From positions 1 through 64,000 of IMG/VR virus record IMGVR_UViG_3300021074_000002: a stretch of DNA of 64,000 nucleotides; one strand, written 5' to 3'. The position numbers and the translations under genes are program-made. Numbering within the stretch: position 1 is the stretch's first letter; each line of letters opens with the position of its first letter. The notes under the pieces are model-generated. The model worked only from the letters and a program-made list of their open reading frames with translations, did not search any database and was not told the DNA's origin. This DNA comes from a virus. Positions 23,001 through 29,748 of the stretch are shown here, in pieces.

Positions 23001-23365
23001 GCTGCCATTTTAACAACACCATTCCCTAGTTTAGAAGTCCAACTTTGTTGTAGTCCATAAATATTTTCAAGATCTACACCTCTTTGATATATTGGATATT
23101 TTTGATTAGCAAGAAGTTCAGACCTTGGAATTACTTCCATAGGAGAATTAAACGTAGGAGCTTTTTGTGGAGTGTTTGTATTTGACATCTCATCAATAGA
23201 CATACCTTGTCTACTAAGAGTGTCTGTTTGAGTAGACATGCTACCTTCTACTGGATTAAGATTAAGATTAACTTCCAATGTATCAGGTGATCCTAAATAA
23301 GGTGTTTCAGGAGCAGCTCCACGATTCGAAACATTATTTATAAGTTCATTGTCAAAGATTGGCAT
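8042..23365 (-). CDS. 5107-aa polyprotein: crAss virion RNA polymerase + macro-like domain + SF1 helicase
   Basis: A single 15.3-kb open frame. The N-terminal part has hydrophobic segments near residues 210-245 and 505-525, as in ejected virion proteins. A zincin-like helix with the second His lost (YHEVGEGIW, HEVGE at 1850-1854) follows. AGSDFDIDKMNTYL places the DFDID metal-binding signature of crAss-like virion RNA polymerases (the phi14:2 gp66 family, single-chain with two double-psi barrels) at 3238-3242. FVFGSNEG (from 4277) through GLQGQSYAV is a macro-like domain found in phage proteins. The C-terminus is an SF1B helicase of the Dda/RecD2 type: Walker A GAAGTGKT 4561-4568, Walker B VIVIDESSML (DE 4650-4651), GDIMQIPEV from 4678, LTEVKRTS, and late motifs YAVTIHKSQGT and LLYVGMSRA. 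All helicase motifs look intact. It lies 2 bp after the 871-aa gene. Early transcription by the packaged enzyme is family knowledge. Whether the chain is cleaved is not visible. Confidence 0.9.
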   Translation of the reverse strand: MPIFDNELINNVSNRGAAPETPYLGSPDTLEVNLNLNPVEGSMSTQTDTLSRQGMSIDEMSNTNTPQKAPTFNSPMEVIPRSELLANQKYPIYQRGVDLENIYGLQQSWTSKLGNGVVKMAATGIGTFAQSFATIPNTISAIQNGKFSELSGDPDGFEGSIDNWLKNIENKFPNYYTRYEKLHPFKSAVPFTEGSANFWGDMVIKNLGFTIGAIGGALAQDAIIGALTSGIGTPATISSQVGKASLYLNKLFTGTNDVEKALEVGANLAKGTQQLLTVQRLGEMAAVVKVGSALRWGLNIYGSARTEAGVEARDGYRQIKENLVQQYQLEHPGEDMTPEELQEIENYATDGMNTRFGINMALLTVSNAIQFDNLFRAFNKVSPKTITGTLSKKIADAGKIGLVKDSIDTFEKKVATTVGGKLWDTVKPALPTMFSEGVYEEGGQYAAERGTYNYYTRKYKDLKDPNNRTNWDSVNETVNSTLTGLADQFGTTEGIQNMFIGAITAMITGAGMSVIDRMAGKSPSKRLDATVNMLNQHGLTGTLGDKYTDTLTTVGITKDMEDAVKTGDIYKYKNLKQDLFFSYVTSRIPSGMHDITIDQLNMLKDLKKEDFEQTFGMDFNQSSKKSVDSYVDSLINEANNIKKTVDSLNATFINPFNYDVKAESGSLAWIENQKYNTFNSWKTDLAYYASVAPNNKSRIESIGQELIKVDPLLNTEILSKVMNAESLKDLIKDYEEQAKQLDEAIALTTIYKDKKVLIKKSEAFRSMAQRIGLALEKDHDVESFTKILNFELNNQDATQPPVISTDKALDLMIYGKDINRLNYQRETASDIYDKLSNSEGLDKYFEQALKMAQEVPEEEAEVVPIKHVFKNRAGEDEELSLDREYEAEKPKEVKPVKSGQQWKVTNPITGVALVYPTKEDAQDAANDINEKATAASKVKIIKLNPDGTVKVEDQDGIIRDISLDKLKGFAKIQTEQEKLMKDKESIDNELKNLNIASGGINAGDPTNESTGEEGLRKDVWIFHKSGITESEQYEDPTKSQPHVTRSRVFLNNAKKFKNRNNMGVILVTPNNEEALGLKGLTQLSYKATDAEAATAEFKAIVRNLEKGFIAQVFVITEKDSEGKSKDYFVNINGDKLTDTPIGPRTDSILDRVIFQTMPSTSLITSKGGNRARTGQEAQFEENAKAWAAKRVDIFNYNDQYKIEKFVISRGIPKQNITLVAGKTIYEKNHVGGILVDEDNIATNVILIAISSEGKVNHQGQNIPFSDGRPVLQDGDTLQFLNNNKFSSNQALAIFEVIQKFTNDIISQSKAGTKIKFNTEYTNFLKNVLFFSTVAKNDSNNQFFVNTSDMTISIGKKPFALTKLAENKDAILDLIGKAYHNVNGKTLKDEFNNSFKEYYVENGILKSDRIWFNYQIYLLSSKNPDGTVRNIDNTPLTTSVAKPTTLVPYSFEQKYATMVDFDIPVKVVKKDVKSTTVRIGNYILDNSVNNYPLANNKSLDFKGTVENGKIEVEIIDNDKLKELIDTPATVRIAITTLDKEGEDVSGASDMTKPQVERDVIIKKLVKQFMKNYIEANLIILQKEKAAKPEEKVKQPEQKVESTIDLALVETFINSLGTVISTRGVKALLATMKDGTVTEVNVKKELKITSNIAEITKKINAYLATFSQPEVKEEVKEEVKQKISEKPIVSTEVALLKVLKDFVDDEYTPTQINQLLASVMPNGKVDPEEIITILPDVEGLSTAKYLSEEIFKALPHLTPTKTSKITGKVTRDKDSKPDSEFRKVGTLEAGKQRLTDKELELFKQWMAAYLPNMPYQVLDNIINTVDDEEAWGVFENGVIKFYKKSIRGTEYHEVGEGIWKAFLTPEERQALIDEFRNSAGSFVDRQSGKTYKKDDPQVSDFMIKERIMDDFAEFQLGKLPARSLGERVLRFFRAIIDFFKTFGKDPSLKTSLFEAINTGEFKNRVISEKTKLETAEYSKVENMSDTAVAQYVQDMTIRAIQAIFGSNNKKALFDPEKVTGQQIYDVIKEQYIDDEIYYEELTPARFKQIFLRTKDIIRTLGINLNEENFTDINDGGTENRSYAPEPFSTDWKTYSPYAIRIVSATLPQAEALNQEGDKPMNLPKLLRSSIADGYLINNFSKVFATLLDRFSNTSSVKRVTQKLEALARKDSNYIRLFTRLGGDLKSGTIPFQDFKAEDWRLFVNFYQTFTKQHPEALIQFVSDGDVYTARADQFRASKQIQQRWFEMMKSIAAEPTSILTRVKAVYKVKKLDAKINPLANGTFDVVDYAGDVFNYKTEKEAKAAAIRLSFPVKTANEMIDFLNAIGIGLTLQDYFRMNADQKKSFEIATSRIREYIQKVPEIGSIKGKILGINGPLNILANIWVNINDPHQENTHINVDGTVSQNYAENNVASVFANDFNESGSRDKLIESKPELNDVFSRNSIVLKKGGLFFNEKGVQIKDLNISYIQGRKIVDKNKGTSIAKVGLGDRISMEINQNLNGNYYVLVPADTSTEWMINLGNSILFSQIQNKKASKSIHSTFRGYLTDEIALALDYDNRESLKAVGDKAKQLRFFKDILGNYSPKTLEGINALIHDNSTQVKIEAYVDEHIKDINSAVDQFINDTVSETKELLIKTGQITFDNKSDTYSYKNLETTNFQGLDNKINKLKLSQEELNQILMFVNTNYIINNIELHKIMFGDPYQFDVIDGRLDETKRIKSFLSPRRTTFNTDEFNTFLNQEYNTVDGIHLQASDYNTPGELGYHLHKNYATTVTVADIKLKHEFYQKAYDETDGFSIIMDNTYREVKTKNGQWTTKAEIWHQWQMAYTRQNIPGYKYISEALKAHDIQLLKRPEPNYVTEVMKPIVSGVKANETQINLVLDKMSQMPVYFKMVQGTNLEKLYTKMWKESIDYVVFASARKVGAENVHSLYKNGQFNEEEFADDTIIQVPWKAYGIQVENSYEHSHEQTRGSQITKIASLDFFNNGVASSPEAQAEYDRNVDFLNKIHEHAYQRLLKKLGIIDEGKGQFRLEDPKAISESLEYEMLRRKVSENVKDTIRLDKNDQFAMPFEASPAYRQIRDILYSMINKNLISLKTSGGPKVQVPVTLWENAKEGRGLVKKTKTGYEKVTREVYEAMSAADKKNVRLTSDTLKFYTREDRYCEVLLPHWFKDSFNKKRFPTDESILNYLNTPEGQKILTGIGFRIPTQSMSSIEVFRVKGFLDKSMGDTIVVPSEIVAKAGSDFDIDKMNTYLKSVYVDERGDVKLVEYQGSEEETKKFFSDVFSRTILFDIKKIMKYDEFRGTLLDIFKLLESSETINIEDNIDLLEDEDYDFYENHERMINEIINQANEQDLKPSEYITAQINRLLGKRKELTEELLDAALREEFVESMYRKSLENGYYDSLEKLITLPENFDRLMAPVDDAGLKQDAADLDTWRNQSESGIKNRLLNRNYMTSLRNSFVMAKKWIGIAAVNITGQSLTQKFRAFIDPERFKALDESDRVVLGDGKVLLPHNTINGYISMSGTKTQDGRDQYISDRLSGYATAFVDVAKDPYIMKIISSDLALGTFMFLERIGCGKNTVLFMNQPVILNYLAHLDSKGSRFLFNSSVQDDFLKLNYPTSKKALENATVAINSLQSNIEKFAAKGFVANDIENAEQRVILTEFLKYAKMAEFSFEMTQATNYDTTRFTNSDSFSRKKTKTEIAKEINIFSDVENMMKYSHIGKQKELLDYAMSSMGAILKLEENRFKEITKKVMRTYEHMKYISADSFDKIASKVKASFLDYIIQMDPTLNLRDKIYELTVGPNSIANQIEAAKLKYPDVQILQDFETRTSERADGAKGVQLKVNLKEAYDEDMYTDFMRELRDIDPVLYNNLVDYALLQGTYQTSMSFKNIIPLEDYAAKVKPIIDRLNISDELEAFANGVFQRANWKDDDIVPIFVPKYFEEHSDEDDYGNLLTNYFTYNLPKIPKIPKGISEAEKQQRKEENHKLSRDRRIILINPKYNFLESKHDFIKIPRKIAISDDNYIDFLDNWTITGYEFGQMKAKGDLSIKEYYGYQKLRDLQGNPVVDAEGSFIYKQVNLLGDGNLTTEFYPDDRASVIDNGTAKVGQTGDAIDKAVIANVNSKLTYELDIERKISETYEDNKEVQDKLNKLLDWAKESKKANALLPIDFLDDSVKLPIIASFKERYDALQKDTYVSFAVEYKKIHLYAKKAEIVDAWDVYNNQLKTKFNNDVYVAFKNAIINNTTSVAKPEPVATPTPQQSGQREYTPENITSLKSNEVFVFGSNEGTSKGGPQTHGKGAALLAKQKFGAIQGQARGLQGQSYAVVTKKHWDVEKSSTLQEILAELEEMNQFAYKHPDKKLLVTKLGSSLAGYSISEIKNLFKELNEYEGIADNIILPKEYEVRDEVPIQKKEEIPSEPVETGIAGDAVYRYYGREYFIHTLDGKAIDVEGYKGKNVDKQKLMDAFNKDPNIDPQNNKPFQQLPDLGQDMKDLYNRSEYKSDEEESIDDRAEKDNPETNHQGTFSYKGKTIKTQFTLTGSQEKAMEALSDFATTQDERVITLQGAAGTGKTSVIGYLQNYLGGRYNFVYLAPTHAAVAELGFATIKTGSRSLPFTVQSSITEKYDPIKQSYTTIATKKFKDRLGLSNNVIVIDESSMLSGKDYDRIKKVAESMDLKIIFMGDIMQIPEVNISNPEKKLVSKAFTDNKQVTLTEVKRTSNDTMLKALGYIRENPNGKIPVVEGSDDIQYLNEMEFNRALAKKIQEEPEDTMLISYTNASVKAVNNKIKKALGFEGDPKEGLAIVGYGGYNTKQIENQNIANSIRYIITSVTKNGSQYNIVAKSKKLGMLKKAGVNVSEKATSRYLQLSNSDALTFQELTQADFDENNATISRMMVDLLAAKKYAISSKTGAAWAQFYNKLESVGAYFMETNLGGDYIFNPETGSMESLNLQDKTSGHAEIKKDFPEMVVEKGIDYGYAVTIHKSQGTTIKNVFFDASTLPRYDSSKLYSNGKQISTEKHALLYVGMSRASGSLFINKENPEHFYIPGQEKSVSLQGQDTIKGFYNSLTAEQLSKLEALGLGTLEKLNQDFESVPIHDYTQSEFIEDLKCKL

Positions 23366-23367
23366 AT

Positions 23368-25983
23368 CTATTGTTTTAATACATAATTAACTATCTCCAT
23401 TCCAATACCATTAATCTTCTCTTGTATTTGAGTATCTGTTAAATATCCTCGTTGATTTATAACACTCTGATGCCAGAGTCCTTTATCATCTACTACATAT
23501 ACTCTTATCTGATAACTATCGATAGGTCCTCCAGGAAAACTAGTTGCTCCTTCTACATCATACCTTACTTTTGATTCGTAGTTAGTACCTTTTAACATAG
23601 GAAGATTACTTCCTGTAAATGCTGCATTAGTAGGATCTCCTTTTCGCATAACATTTGTACTACTTGTAGGGGATTTGGTAATTATGCTTTTAATTTGTGT
23701 AACAGGATTTATCTCAGCATATTTTGGAAAATAGGCATTGAACTTTTCAGCAGTTAATGGTATTATCTGTTGTTCTTTTCCATGTTGAACTATGAATTGA
23801 CCAGAGCCATCATAATTTTTAACTATCCTATAGTCTAAATCTTTAATCTTAGGATCATTCTTCCACGTTGTAACTGTGGCACCATTCCAATCTGTCATAC
23901 GCTCACTATCTAATCCCCCCTCTTTAGGATTTATTGAATCAGATATTAAAGCATCTATTCTACGCATGTCATCTTTATTATTCTTATCTAATGTGCCTGA
24001 CCAAGTTTGATAATCTGGAGTCTTCGTAGCCAGATAATCAGATTCTATTTGAAATTTCTGATCAACTAATTTACCAACAGTTCCACCAAAATGATTTGAA
24101 AGACTTAATGCTCTATTTAAAATTAATTTTTCTTGTGCCGTAACTGGTTGATGATCTCTGTATTTAACAAAAGCTCTTGCCAGAGATTCATATTTTGTAC
24201 CAGCAAACTTTTTCATAACACTTGCTTCATCATAGGAAAATGCTGGTAAAGGAATATTTGTACCAGGAATATTTCTTTCAAAACTTTCAAGATCTTTCCC
24301 AAGAGTATATAATTCCTCAGCAGTATATATCTCTCTACCATTACCATCTACAATACCTACTTCAGTTTTTAAAATTCTATCAATTTGTTCATCAACTCCA
24401 GCACTTTGGTCTAAAGCTCCCTTTCGAAGTTGAGCATCACGCATCATCTCATGATCCAGATTTCTTCGTCTCTCTAAATATATCCTTAGATCATTATCTT
24501 TTACATCAGCAGTGTTTGGATTTTTATCAAAGTTGGCTGCAATAACATCTAATTGTGCTTTAGTATACTCTTTGTTTTTACTAAGAAAATCAGCATCTTG
24601 TATTTTTCTTGCTTGTTCAGTAGCTAATATTCTATCAGTTATTGTAACAGATGTAACTGGTGCTACATCTGTACGAACTCCCCCAGGAATTGTGATAGGT
24701 TCACTTCCTCCTTTAGATAGTCTAATTTTTTCTTTCTGTTCATAGTTTTGTTGAAATTTAAACCCCTCCCATTTAAGAGCAGCATTTTTTTCAGCAATCC
24801 TAGTATTTTCCTTATTAATATCAAACTGAAACTTTTGTTTCTCCATATTCAGTTGAGCATATGGATTATTTTTTAATTCTTCTTTATATGATTGAGTAGA
24901 ATTATTTTGTGCAAGATCAGTTAAATATTGTTGAGTGTATACTTTATTTTTAAAACTTTGGAAAGTGTTAGGATCTTGCAATTGTCTTAATTGAGTTTCC
25001 ATTTCTTTCTCAAGTTCACCACTACTAAGTTTAGCAGTTAGTGTGTTATATTTTGCTTGTACAGTTGCTTTGTCTGTATCAGAAAGTTTTGGAGATTTTA
25101 ACATTACTCCAAGTTCTGTAATATGTGCATTTAGTTGTTTCTTCTGAAGATCATACGTTGAAGTAACTACACCCTTTAAACTATCTGGAGTAGCATTCTT
25201 ATAATGATAAGCTGCATCAATATTTAATTGAACTTCATCATCTGCTGTGAGATTTGTATAAAAAGCATTAAGAATAGTCTGAGCAGACTTACCTTTCGTT
25301 GTAATACTTTTCATAGCATCATCAATTATAGGTGCTCCTTTAGTATCATCTTTAGTAGTCTCAGTTCTATTTCCATTTTTATCTGGAGGAAGAAAATATC
25401 TTAGTGATCCATCTGCGTTAGTTTTATATGGTTGATCGTAACTATATTCGATACTCTCCATATCTTTAGCAAGTTTGTTAAGCTTTGCTGAAATATCTGT
25501 ATATGGTACATATCTACCATTAAACGTTGCTTTTAAATCAGGATTGTCTAAGAAACTAGAAACTTTACTATTCCAATCTGTCTCATTGTTAATAGAAGAT
25601 TTTCCTTCTTTTCTAGCAGCTTCTAATTCTTTTTGACCTTTCCTAATTATTTGAGTAGAATATACAGCACTTTGAATAACAGGATCTTTAACAATTTGAG
25701 AAGTCATTCCTGCTACAGAATTTGTTAATTGATAGTTGGAAAAATCTCCAGCTGCTACTGTTTTAAGGTTATCACCTAACTCATTAAGTTTAGACTGTAG
25801 ATATTCTTTATGCGAATCTTTTGCAATATCAAGACCAGCAACATTATCTATCTGAGTTTGTATCTTTTGAACACCCTCATCATAACGTCTCTGTTTCTCC
25901 ATACCAACTTTAACCATAGCATCAACAGGTAACTGTTGTATGTATGGATTGAACGGAAGCATTTTATCTGTGTAGGAAGCCAT
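23368..25983 (-). CDS. Conserved crAss-like virion/cargo protein (871 aa)
   Basis: Soluble, with much predicted helix and many Lys/Gln/Asp. The N-terminus (FNPYIQQLPVDAMVKVGMEK, then RRYDEGVQKIQTQIDNVAGL) is a signature I recognise from structural proteins encoded just before the giant polymerase genes of Bacteroidota phages. No catalytic motif is evident. It is the first gene after a well-formed promoter (25997-26027) and is followed 2 bp later by the 5107-aa polyprotein, so it heads the ejected-protein operon. A cargo or internal-tail role is inferred from position and composition. Confidence 0.7.
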   Translation of the reverse strand: MASYTDKMLPFNPYIQQLPVDAMVKVGMEKQRRYDEGVQKIQTQIDNVAGLDIAKDSHKEYLQSKLNELGDNLKTVAAGDFSNYQLTNSVAGMTSQIVKDPVIQSAVYSTQIIRKGQKELEAARKEGKSSINNETDWNSKVSSFLDNPDLKATFNGRYVPYTDISAKLNKLAKDMESIEYSYDQPYKTNADGSLRYFLPPDKNGNRTETTKDDTKGAPIIDDAMKSITTKGKSAQTILNAFYTNLTADDEVQLNIDAAYHYKNATPDSLKGVVTSTYDLQKKQLNAHITELGVMLKSPKLSDTDKATVQAKYNTLTAKLSSGELEKEMETQLRQLQDPNTFQSFKNKVYTQQYLTDLAQNNSTQSYKEELKNNPYAQLNMEKQKFQFDINKENTRIAEKNAALKWEGFKFQQNYEQKEKIRLSKGGSEPITIPGGVRTDVAPVTSVTITDRILATEQARKIQDADFLSKNKEYTKAQLDVIAANFDKNPNTADVKDNDLRIYLERRRNLDHEMMRDAQLRKGALDQSAGVDEQIDRILKTEVGIVDGNGREIYTAEELYTLGKDLESFERNIPGTNIPLPAFSYDEASVMKKFAGTKYESLARAFVKYRDHQPVTAQEKLILNRALSLSNHFGGTVGKLVDQKFQIESDYLATKTPDYQTWSGTLDKNNKDDMRRIDALISDSINPKEGGLDSERMTDWNGATVTTWKNDPKIKDLDYRIVKNYDGSGQFIVQHGKEQQIIPLTAEKFNAYFPKYAEINPVTQIKSIITKSPTSSTNVMRKGDPTNAAFTGSNLPMLKGTNYESKVRYDVEGATSFPGGPIDSYQIRVYVVDDKGLWHQSVINQRGYLTDTQIQEKINGIGMEIVNYVLKQ

Positions 25984-25996
25984 AGCGTTTAAATTT

Positions 25997-26027
25997 CAAA
26001 TTTAATAGAAATTGTTAAGAGTTGCAA
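25997..26027 (-). promoter_or_regulatory. Bacteroidota-type promoter of the giant-protein operon
   Basis: On the minus strand TTG (26027-26025), then exactly 20 bp, then TAAATTTG (26004-25997), matching the Bacteroidota -33/-7 pattern with TAnnTTTG. The ATG of the 871-aa gene is 14 bp beyond the -7 box. It lies in one of the few real gaps of the late block (25984-26073). Confidence 0.7.
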
Positions 26028-26030
26028 GAG

Positions 26031-26047
26031 ACTTAATCAGTTTAAGT
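26031..26047. other. Small inverted repeat after the 1224-aa gene
   Basis: ACTTAA-TCAGT-TTAAGT, a perfect 6-bp stem just upstream of the promoter. A second palindrome, AATCAA-G-TTGATT, follows at about 26059-26071. They may be weak terminator or operator elements. AT-rich sequence makes chance possible. Confidence 0.3.
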
Positions 26048-26073
26048 AATTTAATATAATCAAGTTGATTAGA

Positions 26074-29000
26074 TTATTTAAACAATTTTACGATTGATCC
26101 ATTTTTACTTTTTTCTTTTTTCTTTGTATACTTATCTACTTCATAACTACCATCAGGGAGTTGTTTATATGTAGCTTCGAATCCTTGAGGAACAGCAGTA
26201 TTATTTCTAGCATTTCCTGCCATATTGAATTGAGCCATAGGATTCCAGTTTTGAGCCCTTTGATCATTACCAAATCGATAGTTGTAGAGATTCTCGTAAG
26301 TCTTAAGTTCTTTATTCTTAGCTTCATTCTCCAACATCTTAGCACTAATAGATTGCAGGGCAGCCTGTATTTGAGCTTTTGTATTACTCTTAGCCTGGGA
26401 TTGCTTATCTGCCTGTTGAGAGAATATTCCAAGATTGGTCATTTGAGCCTGATCCATCAATTGTCTATTCTGAGCATATGTTTTATTCTGCATCTCCTGG
26501 TTTGCTCTAAATTGATCACCTAACACCCCTTGATTAGCCTGATACTGTTGAGCAGCAAGATTGGCCTGAGCTGCTGGGTTATATCCCATAGTTCTTTGGG
26601 CAGCTCTAAAATCAGCTTGATTCTTATTTAGAACATCCTGCATAGATATATCATAAGGAGTAGTTAATTGAGGATTGAATCCTTGTGCATAAACTGGTTC
26701 CTGTTGATTATTAGAAAGAGCATACATTTCTCCCATCAATTGTCTTGGATCTAACTCTTCATCATCACTTGGTCTGAGATAAGGTAAAACCTCACCCATT
26801 AATTGCTGCCAAGGAAATTCTTTACGAGTTTGTTTATAAGGTAAATATTCAGGATTCATACCAGAAACATCAAAATCATATTGAGGAAGATTAATGTCTT
26901 CTCCTAATGGATTAATTACTCCTGCTAATGGATCAATTACTGGTAATGGATCAGCTTTTTTTATAGTTGTAGCTTTTTTACCACTAGGTTTAATTGATTG
27001 CTTTTTTTGAGCAGCAGCTATTTCAGCATCTGTCATTTTTTCAGCATCTGTTAATCCTGGTATTCTTGAATTGGTACTTTGATCCCAAGGTAAATATATA
27101 GGGGTAGTTGCCCAAATAGGTTTCCATGCAACTGAGTCACCACCTTGAGCAATTTCTCCACCATATTCAAATCCTTTTCTCTCTTGATTAAATGTATCTT
27201 GCATACGATTATATAAAGGATTACCCTTATTAGTAGAAGGAACAGAAGAAGGTTTAATTGAATCATTATATGTTGGAAGAACTGCACCAGGAATTGTATA
27301 TTTACTAGGATCTTTACTTAAAGGTTTTGATTGTTCATTTTTCTTATTATAATGTGATCCTATGCCAATGACAGATGCAACACCTGCACCTTTTAATATA
27401 CCTTTTGTTATTGGACTCATTGAAGAACGATTTTTTACTGTTGAAGATTTTCCCTCTAAATTTACTCCTGGAGTAAGTCCTTTGGCTTTTACTTCTGCTG
27501 CTCTTGCTTCTGCTGCTAATTTCTCTGCTGCTGCTATAGCTTTTTTACTTTTTTTACCTACTCTAATTGCTTCTGCTGCTAGTTTTGCTTCTGCTGTTAA
27601 TTTCTTTGCTGCTTCCATAGCTTCTGTTACTTCTGTTGCTACTGCAGTTGCTGCTTTACCTCCTTTAACTACTGCTAATGCTGGTGCTGGAGCAACGCCA
27701 GTATACATAGGACGTTCTGCATATACAGAACCTGGTCTCGCAGTTCTATCTACAGGAGCATTATTTAAATCGCTTAAGAATTGTCCTATTGAACTAATTG
27801 CATTTCTAGTATTTTCAGAAGTATTGTTTTGATAAAATTCACCAAGTTTATTACCAATTGGATTAAATATATTTTCATCAGTCCAATCTCCAATTCTTCC
27901 AGGAATATCCCAAGATGCTCTATCACCATTTTGTGCAATAGTAATTCCTTTCTTAGCATATTTAATCTGACCTCTTGCAAGAGCATCAGCTTCATATCCA
28001 TTCTCTTTAGCTGTATCATTAATGGCCTGTTGAAGATCTGCAGCTTTTTGTTTCTTTCCTGCAATATCTTTTAATGTCATGTTAGCACCTAATATATTTG
28101 CTTGTTGAGATGCCATTGTAAGTTTTTCGAAAGATGATCTTGGATCAAAATCCTCTAGATAAGACGATGCTTTGTCAATAGTCTTATTTTGCTTGGCTTC
28201 TGTCTTGGACAAATCTGTCACATAACTTTTAAACTTCATACCTTTAGCTTTATCATCTCCAAGTATAGACACATATTCATTTGGTATCTTCAAATTACCA
28301 AATACTACAAGACTAGAATCTGGGGATCCACCATCTTGTAACTTCATAGCAGGCTCACCTCTTTCTACTTCTACAGGATTATCACCATAAGTTACACCAA
28401 TTCCTGTATTACCTCTTCCATCAGACTCATCATGAGAGTTTCCTCTAAACATGACTGTCTCTCCTCCTTCAGGTAGATAAGGATTTTGTGACATAGTTTC
28501 TGCATGTCCTCCCCAGTGAGTTTTAAGATCACCACCCATAGCATAAGTCTGCATAGCTTCTTCTGAAGGAGGAGTATATCTTTGTAAATGTCCACCAGCT
28601 CTCAATGTATCCATTGTAGGATCTGGTCTCATCAGAGATCTCATTGAATGTTCACCAAAATTGGTAATCACTTGTGGAAGCCAATCATGAGATACCCATC
28701 CACCATCTTCCATAAATGATGAATTCTGTTGTTGAATCCCTTTACCCATTCCTTGCATACCCATCATCCCTACATTTTGATCAGTAACTTTATTAGCTTT
28801 TTTAATCTTTCCTGCAGGACCCCACAATTGATCAATACCTCCACCAATTGCACTAAGTACTGGAGCAGCTAATGCTCCTGCAATAGGACCTATTCCAGGA
28901 ATCATTTTTGCTGCATCTCCTAGACCTTTTCCCATTTGTGAACCAGCATTATTACCAAAAGCCATACCAGCTGCCTGACTAAGATCAGCACTTCCAGCAC

Positions 29001-29748
29001 CTTTTAAATAACTCATAAATCCAGCCTGTGCTTTAGGTATACCTCCTCCATAATAGTAGTTTTTAATTTGACTATCATTGAGTGGTTCAAAACCCCCATC
29101 TGAGTATATATCATTAGGATAATATGTGTTTTGAATCTCTGTAGGATTTCCTCCTACTCTATTTAACAATGCACCATCTTTAGCAAGAGGATTTGTTCCT
29201 GCTCCATAGATAGGAAAAAACTCTTCACCTGTATTTACAGGCATCATGGCTTTTCTTTTTTTAGTCATGTTGTCTGCCATTTGACGATTGATGTCAATGT
29301 CTTTTGTTCTGGAAGCATCTAATTGAACATTACTAACAGCAAGACTTTGTTCTGCTCTATCCTTTTCATCTTGTTCTTCTTTGAATGCCATAACTCCTTT
29401 TACTATTCCTGAGGCAGGTCCAGCTAACATACTAAGATCAGGTCCTCCTTTAGATGTAGGAGAAGTCGAAGAAGCAAGTTGCTGGTTTTGAAGAGCTGAT
29501 ACAGATATAGGAGAAAATCCTTTACCTTGCATCATTTGTAGATTATCTTGTCTAGTAAGATCACCACCAATGTTACGTGCTTGTCCAGATACATCCTGCA
29601 AAGCTCCACTCATTATGTTTAAACCTTGTTGAGCTTTTTTGAACTCTTTACCATGAACTTTCATAAATGCTTCTTCTGAAGGATATTTCTTGTAGAAGTC
29701 ATTGATATCTTTAGCTTTAGATATCTTAAGAATCATATCTTTAGTCAT
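26074..29748 (-). CDS. Large cargo-like virion protein (1224 aa)
   Basis: Starts MTKDMILKISKAKDINDFYKKY, followed by a low-complexity Gly/Gln/Ala-rich chain with several Gly/Ala hydrophobic stretches (for example PGIGPIAGALAAPVLSAIGG and SMLAGPASGIVKGVMAF), an Ala/Lys-rich helix at about residues 700-760, and a C-terminus rich in Gln/Asn. Short motifs of the form AQxG recur (KKAQQG, PKAQAG, TIAQNG, EIAQGG), usually after a Gly-Gly or Lys-Gly. The neighbouring 922-aa protein has the same motifs. In crAss-like phages such proteins between the muzzle and the polymerase genes are virion cargo. I see no enzyme motif. The HNH gene upstream overlaps its start by 8 bp. Confidence 0.65.
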   Translation of the reverse strand: MTKDMILKISKAKDINDFYKKYPSEEAFMKVHGKEFKKAQQGLNIMSGALQDVSGQARNIGGDLTRQDNLQMMQGKGFSPISVSALQNQQLASSTSPTSKGGPDLSMLAGPASGIVKGVMAFKEEQDEKDRAEQSLAVSNVQLDASRTKDIDINRQMADNMTKKRKAMMPVNTGEEFFPIYGAGTNPLAKDGALLNRVGGNPTEIQNTYYPNDIYSDGGFEPLNDSQIKNYYYGGGIPKAQAGFMSYLKGAGSADLSQAAGMAFGNNAGSQMGKGLGDAAKMIPGIGPIAGALAAPVLSAIGGGIDQLWGPAGKIKKANKVTDQNVGMMGMQGMGKGIQQQNSSFMEDGGWVSHDWLPQVITNFGEHSMRSLMRPDPTMDTLRAGGHLQRYTPPSEEAMQTYAMGGDLKTHWGGHAETMSQNPYLPEGGETVMFRGNSHDESDGRGNTGIGVTYGDNPVEVERGEPAMKLQDGGSPDSSLVVFGNLKIPNEYVSILGDDKAKGMKFKSYVTDLSKTEAKQNKTIDKASSYLEDFDPRSSFEKLTMASQQANILGANMTLKDIAGKKQKAADLQQAINDTAKENGYEADALARGQIKYAKKGITIAQNGDRASWDIPGRIGDWTDENIFNPIGNKLGEFYQNNTSENTRNAISSIGQFLSDLNNAPVDRTARPGSVYAERPMYTGVAPAPALAVVKGGKAATAVATEVTEAMEAAKKLTAEAKLAAEAIRVGKKSKKAIAAAEKLAAEARAAEVKAKGLTPGVNLEGKSSTVKNRSSMSPITKGILKGAGVASVIGIGSHYNKKNEQSKPLSKDPSKYTIPGAVLPTYNDSIKPSSVPSTNKGNPLYNRMQDTFNQERKGFEYGGEIAQGGDSVAWKPIWATTPIYLPWDQSTNSRIPGLTDAEKMTDAEIAAAQKKQSIKPSGKKATTIKKADPLPVIDPLAGVINPLGEDINLPQYDFDVSGMNPEYLPYKQTRKEFPWQQLMGEVLPYLRPSDDEELDPRQLMGEMYALSNNQQEPVYAQGFNPQLTTPYDISMQDVLNKNQADFRAAQRTMGYNPAAQANLAAQQYQANQGVLGDQFRANQEMQNKTYAQNRQLMDQAQMTNLGIFSQQADKQSQAKSNTKAQIQAALQSISAKMLENEAKNKELKTYENLYNYRFGNDQRAQNWNPMAQFNMAGNARNNTAVPQGFEATYKQLPDGSYEVDKYTKKKEKSKNGSIVKLFK

